Below are positions 7,795-11,971 of a stretch of DNA of 11,971 nucleotides, piece by piece. The position numbers were made by a program, and so were the translations under genes. Where the stretch lies: positions 2,824-14,794 of the forward strand of contig DCUN01000089.1 in NCBI GenBank assembly GCA_002327225.1. Reading direction: 5' to 3'. The notes under the pieces were generated by a model, which ran no database searches, was not told where the DNA came from, and was given only the letters and a program-made list of their open reading frames with translations. The DNA is from Desulfobulbaceae bacterium UBA2213 (lineage in GTDB: Bacteria > Desulfobacterota > Desulfobulbia > Desulfobulbales > Desulfocapsaceae). Position 1 is the first letter of the stretch. Each line of letters starts with the position of its first letter.

Positions 7795-8637
7795 ATGACG
7801 GTCCACTCTTGTCCAAATCCCCCTGCCCTTTCTCTGGCTGTGAGCAGTGTAGCGGGAAACGAATCCCTCCAGCTCAAGGCACAGGCCCTGGCAGAAGTCC
7901 TGTACCCCAAGGGCACTTCATTCGGGGCGCAAGTCACGCAGAGAGTCTCAGCCGAAAACCATCCTCAGTTCCTGCTGTTCTACACTGCAAAAGGGCTGGA
8001 ACTCCAGACCCTCAACCCGAAGACAGGTCGCTATTCAACAAGCCTGAGTACAGACTTTGTCCATGGCAACGCCGGGTATCGCCGTCTCCATGGCGGCGGC
8101 ATCCATCAGCCCTTGGCCCGCGCCGCAGGCCTGAAGTCCGGAATTCGGCCAACCATTGTCGATGCTACCGCTGGACTGGGCGTTGACGGCTTCATCCTGG
8201 CCAGCCTAGGCTGCAAGGTCACCATGATTGAACGATCTCCCGTGCTCGGCGCCCTGCTGGATGACGGTCTGCAACGGGCTGCAAATCATCCGGAAACCAG
8301 GGATATAGTCAAGCAGCAGCTCCGACTTCTCCTCGGTAACGCCAGAGAAATCATCACCAGCCTTGCCGAACGACCGGCCACCATCTACCTGGACCCGATG
8401 TACCCCCATCGTCACACATCCGCTCTCAATAAAATAGAGATGCGGATCATCCGCGCGCTCGTCGGAGATGACCTGGACGCCGCAGACCTTCTGGAGACGG
8501 CCCTGGATATCGCCACCAACCGGGTGGTGGTCAAACGGCCTAAAGGCGCCCCTGAGCTCATTGCCGGGCGGCCATCTCATATCATCACAATGAAAAATAG
8601 TCGTTTTGACGTCTACCTGACCGGACTCAATAAATAA
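7795..8637 (+). CDS. rsmJ: 16S rRNA (guanine-1516-N2)-methyltransferase RsmJ
   Basis: A SAM-dependent methyltransferase of the RsmJ (YhiQ) family, which in E. coli makes N2-methylguanosine at 16S rRNA position 1516. With the start at 7795 it has 280 residues: the SAM-binding DATAGLGVDGF starts at residue 123, followed by LASLGCKVTMIERSP with the acidic ribose-binding residue. The catalytic-loop motif YLDPMYPHR lies at about 198-206. LLDDGLQRA and VVVKRPKGAP are also family hallmarks. The frame is open from an ATG at 7735, but 7795 is preferred because AGGG lies 6 bases before it, while the 7735 ATG has no binding site and adds 20 residues of no recognised similarity. It converges on rlmH, with a 39-base gap and no clear hairpin. 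Confidence 0.92.
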   Translation: MTVHSCPNPPALSLAVSSVAGNESLQLKAQALAEVLYPKGTSFGAQVTQRVSAENHPQFLLFYTAKGLELQTLNPKTGRYSTSLSTDFVHGNAGYRRLHGGGIHQPLARAAGLKSGIRPTIVDATAGLGVDGFILASLGCKVTMIERSPVLGALLDDGLQRAANHPETRDIVKQQLRLLLGNAREIITSLAERPATIYLDPMYPHRHTSALNKIEMRIIRALVGDDLDAADLLETALDIATNRVVVKRPKGAPELIAGRPSHIITMKNSRFDVYLTGLNK

Positions 8638-8676
8638 TATTGTGCAGGTTATGGCGCAGCTTTCCGTCCTTCTCTC

Positions 8677-9144
8677 TTATTTATGATACTTTTCGCCAGC
8701 CTTGATAGTGTAGGCCCGGTACAACTGCTCCAGAAGAAAAAGCCGGGTCATGTCATGGGTAAAAGTCATCCGGGACAAGGAAAGCAAAAAATCGGCCTGC
8801 GCCACAAGCTCTTTTGAATGGCCAAGAGGGCCGCCAATGAGCAGACTCACCTGTTTGACCCCCTGCTGTTCCCACAAACTGATCTGATCAGCCAGCCCCG
8901 CAGAGCTGAGCTGGCTGCCACGAAAATCAAGGATCACCTTGAGGGCCCCGGCAGGGACATGACTGAGGAGGAGGCGACCATCCTCTTCTTTTTCCTGCTC
9001 TTCACTCCATTGCGCTTTTTTCTTCTGCTGGATACATTTCAGCGAAACCTTTGTGTAGTGCTGCAGTCGGTTGCTGAACTCAGTAATTCCCTCTGTCAGA
9101 TACGAATCCTTTGTCTTGCCCAGAAGAAGGAGCTCAAATTTCAT
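8677..9144 (-). CDS. rlmH: 23S rRNA (pseudouridine-1915-N3)-methyltransferase RlmH
   Basis: A 155-residue SPOUT-class methyltransferase, exactly the family length. RlmH methylates pseudouridine 1915 in helix 69 of 23S rRNA on assembled 70S ribosomes. The knot region LLIGGPLGHS is at 101-110, and the C-terminal MTFTHDMTRLFLLEQLYRAY ends in the conserved YHK, which includes residues needed for activity in E. coli. The GGPEG seen in enterobacteria reads GGPLG here, a position that varies in the family. ATG 9144 begins the usual MKFELLLLGK strand. It is the last of three minus-strand genes; a hairpin repeat fills the gap to the gene upstream, so it may need a promoter of its own or readthrough of the repeat. 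Confidence 0.95.
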   Translation of the reverse strand: MKFELLLLGKTKDSYLTEGITEFSNRLQHYTKVSLKCIQQKKKAQWSEEQEKEEDGRLLLSHVPAGALKVILDFRGSQLSSAGLADQISLWEQQGVKQVSLLIGGPLGHSKELVAQADFLLSLSRMTFTHDMTRLFLLEQLYRAYTIKAGEKYHK

Positions 9145-9156
9145 ACCTTATCCCTG

Positions 9157-9288
9157 CTCATTCCAGTTCAGATTCGAGTCGAGACCGAGAAGACAAGCGA
9201 GTAGCGACGAAGCAGTACAGGCCAGTACGGTGAGGAGCCGCGTAGCGCAGTTGACAAAGGTGGCGGCTTGAATATGAATTGGAATCAG
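9157..9288. repeat. 132-bp inverted-repeat element between rlmH and the cysteine-cluster gene
   Basis: Arms of 22 bases at 9157-9178 (CTCATTCCAGTTCAGATTCG...) and 9267-9288 (...GAATATGAATTGGAATCAG) match as inverted repeats at 18 of 22 positions. The interior is G+C-rich, without an open frame, and has GTAC either side of a 6-base loop (AGGCCA) near its centre. The arrangement is that of a small dispersed intergenic repeat or MITE. The outer end of the right arm overlaps the last codon and stop codon of the upstream gene (stop 9285-9287). No target duplication was recognised. Confidence 0.6.
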
Positions 9289-9686
9289 CAATGAATGATC
9301 CCCTGGGCATCAATTATCGACCTGAGAATGCGACAGAATTCCTCATATGATATATGCTGGTTCATGCCTGGACAGGATTCCTTGATCGTCTCAAAATTGT
9401 TTTCATCGGTGAGCAGAGAGGGATGCAGGGGCCACTGTCCGCAACGCCAGGGGCGACCGCTATGAACCGTGCAGCCGTTCTTGAAGAAAATACAATGGCC
9501 ATCCACGGTTTTCATCTGAGTGACATTACCACTTACCCGCCAATATCTTTCCCGCACTTCGCCCTCACTCAAGTCAAGGGCCTCAACCATGCGATGGCGG
9601 TCATTTTCATCAAGCGAGACGGTTGTTTCACCCTGACAACAATAACCACAACGCTGACACTCAAATATCTGTTTCATCTCATCCAT
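9285..9686 (-). CDS. YkgJ-family cysteine cluster protein
   Basis: A 133-residue protein with the CxxCxxCC cluster of the YkgJ (UPF0153) family at Cys10, 13, 16 and 17 (ECQRCGYCCQG). Further cysteines lie at 65, 72, 82 and 105 (GHCIFF, GCTVHSGRPWRCGQWP and ESCPG). The family is thought to bind a metal ion or iron-sulfur cluster, but its biochemical role is not established. Two starts are possible, ATG 9686 and ATG 9677; neither has a good ribosome binding site, and the longer is given. The final codons, including a terminal Cys and the TGA, lie within the end of an inverted-repeat element, so the native C-terminus may have been altered. It sits 64 bases downstream of yqgE/algH in the same direction. 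Confidence 0.85.
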   Translation of the reverse strand: MDEMKQIFECQRCGYCCQGETTVSLDENDRHRMVEALDLSEGEVRERYWRVSGNVTQMKTVDGHCIFFKNGCTVHSGRPWRCGQWPLHPSLLTDENNFETIKESCPGMNQHISYEEFCRILRSIIDAQGIIHC

Positions 9687-9750
9687 TTTTATTCGGCTGC
9701 CCCTCCACTCCCATCAATCGGCAAACTCCAGACTACCTCCAGTGATAACG

Positions 9751-10326
9751 TCAGGCATTTCCCACCACATCCCCGAAGGTGGAAATATCAATGCCGTACA
9801 ACATGGCCGCCCGCTGCCACTTCTCGTCATTAGGGACATCAAAGACAATGGAATCATCTGCTGGAACAACCAGCCATCCTTCAGCCATCAGCTCATGCTC
9901 CAACTGGCCGGGACCCCAACCGGCATATCCGAGGATAAAAAGATATTTTTCCGGTCCCTGATCCTTGGCGATATCCTCAAGAAGTATGGCCTCACGGCTC
10001 AAAGAAATTGTTGAGCTGATTGCAAGTTGCTGTTCAGTCTGATAGTCATAGCTGAAGAGGATAAAGGCTGAGGCAGGTTCCACAGGCCCACCGATATAGA
10101 CTGGCGGTAAGGATTTTTCAGGTACCGGCAGCTTGGCACCACTCAGGATTTCATCCATGGTCAGAAAAGGATTCGGCCGATTGATCACCACCGCCATCGT
10201 CCCCTCATGACTATGGGCGCAGATATACAGAACCTGTTCGCTGAAACGCGGATCAGGCATCCTGGGGGTGGAAATAAGAAACGAACCGGTTAAGGTGTCA
10301 ATTATAGTGCTATTCTCTGGATTCAT
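9751..10326 (-). CDS. YqgE/AlgH family protein (UPF0301)
   Basis: A 191-residue protein of the YqgE/AlgH family, full length. Family landmarks are LTGSFLISTPRMPDPRFSEQ near the N-terminus, the VLYICAHSHEGTMAVVINRP strand, PPVYIGGPV and LGYAGWGPGQLEHEL followed by GWLVVPAD. In Pseudomonas AlgH was named for an effect on alginate production, but the molecular function of the family is not settled. ATG 10326 begins a plausible opening and lies about 20 bases downstream of the predicted transcription start. It heads a minus-strand row with the cysteine-cluster gene and rlmH, and is divergent from glgB. Confidence 0.93.
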   Translation of the reverse strand: MNPENSTIIDTLTGSFLISTPRMPDPRFSEQVLYICAHSHEGTMAVVINRPNPFLTMDEILSGAKLPVPEKSLPPVYIGGPVEPASAFILFSYDYQTEQQLAISSTISLSREAILLEDIAKDQGPEKYLFILGYAGWGPGQLEHELMAEGWLVVPADDSIVFDVPNDEKWQRAAMLYGIDISTFGDVVGNA

Positions 10327-10353
10327 TTCTGTTTAAATCTTTACATCCGTTGT

Positions 10354-10382
10354 ATTATAAGAAATAATAAAATAATAATGAT
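10354..10382 (-). promoter_or_regulatory. predicted promoter of the yqgE/algH gene
   Basis: On the minus strand a perfect -10 TATAAT (10359-10354) lies 27 bases before the ATG, in a run of A and T. The hexamer 17 bases upstream is ATCATT (10382-10377), a poor -35. The AT-rich spacer supports a promoter, but the weak -35 limits certainty. Confidence 0.5.
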
Positions 10383-10426
10383 CAGAATCCTATCAGACCT
10401 GGCCTCTTTCCGTCAAGAACTACCAT

Positions 10427-10454
10427 TTGACATTACCTAGGATCTGGGTCTATT
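10427..10454 (+). promoter_or_regulatory. predicted promoter of glgB
   Basis: A perfect -35 TTGACA (10427-10432) is followed after 16 bases by TCTATT (10449-10454), which matches the -10 consensus at 4 of 6 positions. Transcription would begin near 10461 and leave a leader of about 20 bases before the ATG at 10482. Confidence 0.45.
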
Positions 10455-10481
10455 TCACTGAGACATCCAAAGAAATCTATC

Positions 10482-11971
10482 ATGAATAAGTTAAAAGAGC
10501 AGCAGTATAAAATAATCCACGCCACCCATCATGATCCTTTCCAGTTTCTTGGCGTTCACTTTACAGGGGCCCAGGAGCAGATGGTTATTATCCGCACCTT
10601 TCAGCCCCATGCTGCCTCCATTACCCTGCTCACCGAAACTTTTTCCCTGCCGATGAAAAAAAGCTGCGCCGAAGGTATATTTGAGCTGGAACTGGAGCGG
10701 GCCGCCTTTAAAGACATCGACCTTGATCCTTACAATTACCAGTTCAAAATCACCTATTTTGACGGCAGCGTCCACACCATCAATGACCCCTACCGCTTCA
10801 TGCCGGCACTTGATGAACAGGACCGCTATCTCTTTAATTTCGGCACCCATTATGAGCTCTACAACCACATGGGCGCCCATCTCACCAGTCGTTCCGGCAT
10901 CAAAGGCACCATCTTCCGGGTATGGGCTCCGTCTGCCGCCCGCATCTCGGTGCTCGGCAATTTTAATGGCTGGGATGGACGTGTGCATCCCATGCGTTGC
11001 CTGGGAAGTTCCGGGATATGGGAGCTGTTCCTGCCGGGCATAGGTGAAGACGATCTCTATAAATTCGAGATCCGCACCAGCCATGGGGCCATCCTGGAGA
11101 AGAACGACCCCTTTCAGTTTTATGGAGAGCTGCGTCCCAAAACCGCTTCCATTATCCGCCCTCTGGATCATTACGCATGGCAGGATAAGCAGTGGCAGAA
11201 AGACAAAAGCTCCTCCTCGCCCTATGATCAGCCCATGGCCATCTATGAGACCCATCCCGGTTCCTGGCAGCGTGACCCGGCGGATCCCGAGAGATTTCTC
11301 ACCTTCAGGGAACTGGCCGACAAACTCATCCCCTATGTCCTGCAACTGGGATTCACCCATATTGAATTAATGCCGGTCATGGAGCACCCACTGGACGAAT
11401 CGTGGGGCTATCAGGTGACAGGCCCCTTCAGCATGACCAGTCGCTACGGGACTCCGGAAGATTTCATGTACTTTGTTGATCAATGCCATCTGAACAATAT
11501 CGGCGTCATCCTCGACTGGGTTCCGGCCCATTTCCCCAAAGACGAGCACAGCCTGGGCCGCTTTGACGGCACCGCCCTCTTTGAACACGAAGACCCCAGG
11601 AAAGGTGAACAACAGGAATGGGGGACCTTTATCTACAACTATGGCCGCCGCGAGGTGAGCAACTTCCTGATCGCAAACGCCCTCTTCTGGCTGGACAAAT
11701 ATCACATCGACGGGCTCCGGGTTGATGCCGTGGCCTCCATGCTCTATCTCGATTATTCACGCAAGGAAGGAGAATGGATCCCCAATCTCCATGGCGGCCG
11801 TGAGAACCTTGAGGCCATTGAATTCATCCGTCATCTCAACTCCATCATCTACGAACGCCATCCCGGCGCCCTGATGATCGCTGAAGAGTCCACCAGCTTC
11901 TACGGGGTCTCCAAAGCGGCGGATATCGGGGGATTAGGCTTTGGTTTTAAGTGGAACATGGGCTGGATGAA
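10482..11971 (+). CDS. glgB: 1,4-alpha-glucan branching enzyme GlgB, N-terminal 496 residues (cut by window end)
   Basis: GlgB cuts alpha-1,4 glucan chains and rejoins them by alpha-1,6 links to make glycogen branches. An N-terminal N1-type module (HHDPFQFLGVHF onward) precedes a CBM48 module at about 145-205 (FRVWAPSAARISVLGNFNGW), then the GH13 barrel. Barrel motifs are ELMPVMEHP, WGYQVTGPFSMTSRYGTP, GVILDWVPAHFPKDEH and GLRVDAVASMLYLDYSR. The predicted nucleophile is Asp415 and the acid/base is Glu468 in IAEEST; their 53-residue spacing equals that of Asp405 and Glu458 in E. coli GlgB. The start is the ATG at 10482, with only a weak upstream AAAGAAA as ribosome binding site. The frame is open at the right edge; the full enzyme is usually about 630-730 residues. 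No other glycogen gene is in view. Confidence 0.96.
   Translation, partial: MNKLKEQQYKIIHATHHDPFQFLGVHFTGAQEQMVIIRTFQPHAASITLLTETFSLPMKKSCAEGIFELELERAAFKDIDLDPYNYQFKITYFDGSVHTINDPYRFMPALDEQDRYLFNFGTHYELYNHMGAHLTSRSGIKGTIFRVWAPSAARISVLGNFNGWDGRVHPMRCLGSSGIWELFLPGIGEDDLYKFEIRTSHGAILEKNDPFQFYGELRPKTASIIRPLDHYAWQDKQWQKDKSSSSPYDQPMAIYETHPGSWQRDPADPERFLTFRELADKLIPYVLQLGFTHIELMPVMEHPLDESWGYQVTGPFSMTSRYGTPEDFMYFVDQCHLNNIGVILDWVPAHFPKDEHSLGRFDGTALFEHEDPRKGEQQEWGTFIYNYGRREVSNFLIANALFWLDKYHIDGLRVDAVASMLYLDYSRKEGEWIPNLHGGRENLEAIEFIRHLNSIIYERHPGALMIAEESTSFYGVSKAADIGGLGFGFKWNMGWM

Noticed and set aside
10491..11360. Minus-strand open frame of 289 codons
   Set aside because: It lies entirely opposite glgB, whose plus-strand frame has clear GH13 and CBM48 motifs; the antisense translation has no recognisable domain.
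1..11971. tRNA, rRNA or CRISPR array
   Set aside because: No cloverleaf-like or rRNA-like sequence and no regularly spaced direct repeats were seen; the only repeats are the hairpin elements listed.

Overview
This looks like chromosomal DNA of a moderate-GC Gram-negative bacterium. The Gram-negative call rests on kdsB (Kdo activation for lipopolysaccharide) and on YqgE/AlgH and RsmJ family proteins. The gene mix and the dispersed hairpin repeats would suit a Desulfobacterota (delta-proteobacterial) genome, but that is a low-confidence guess because no marker gene is present.

Layout. (1) 1-1337, minus strand: 5' part of a CYTH-like plus CHAD protein that runs off the left edge. (2) 1338-1710: non-coding, holding a 168-bp inverted-repeat element with a C/G-rich palindrome nested inside it. 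(3) 1711-5400, minus strand: an accessory block. It holds a wrecked type III restriction-modification locus in which the front of mod is joined to the back of res by a large internal deletion, with two in-frame stop codons as well. Next to it is an intact pair, mobile mystery protein A (XRE regulator) and mobile mystery protein B (Fic protein), with its own AT-rich promoter and a palindrome over the -10. (4) 5608-7723, minus strand: kdsB then argJ, closed by a hairpin terminator. (5) 7795-8637, plus strand: rsmJ, divergent from kdsB. (6) 8677-10326, minus strand: yqgE/algH, a CxxCxxCC-type cysteine-cluster gene and rlmH in one orientation, with a second inverted-repeat element between the last two. 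(7) 10482 to the right edge, plus strand: glgB, cut by the window end.

The housekeeping part is unremarkable: two rRNA methyltransferases acting on opposite subunits (RsmJ on 16S, RlmH on 23S), arginine biosynthesis, LPS sugar activation and glycogen branching. The accessory block is the informative part. It looks like a defence island in which the restriction system has died while the toxin-antitoxin-like Fic module beside it remains open. I see no convincing wholly new system. The best leads are the mod/res deletion scar, the Fic protein with Asn where the family motif has Asp/Glu, and two MITE-like hairpin elements, one of which supplies the stop codon of a neighbouring gene.
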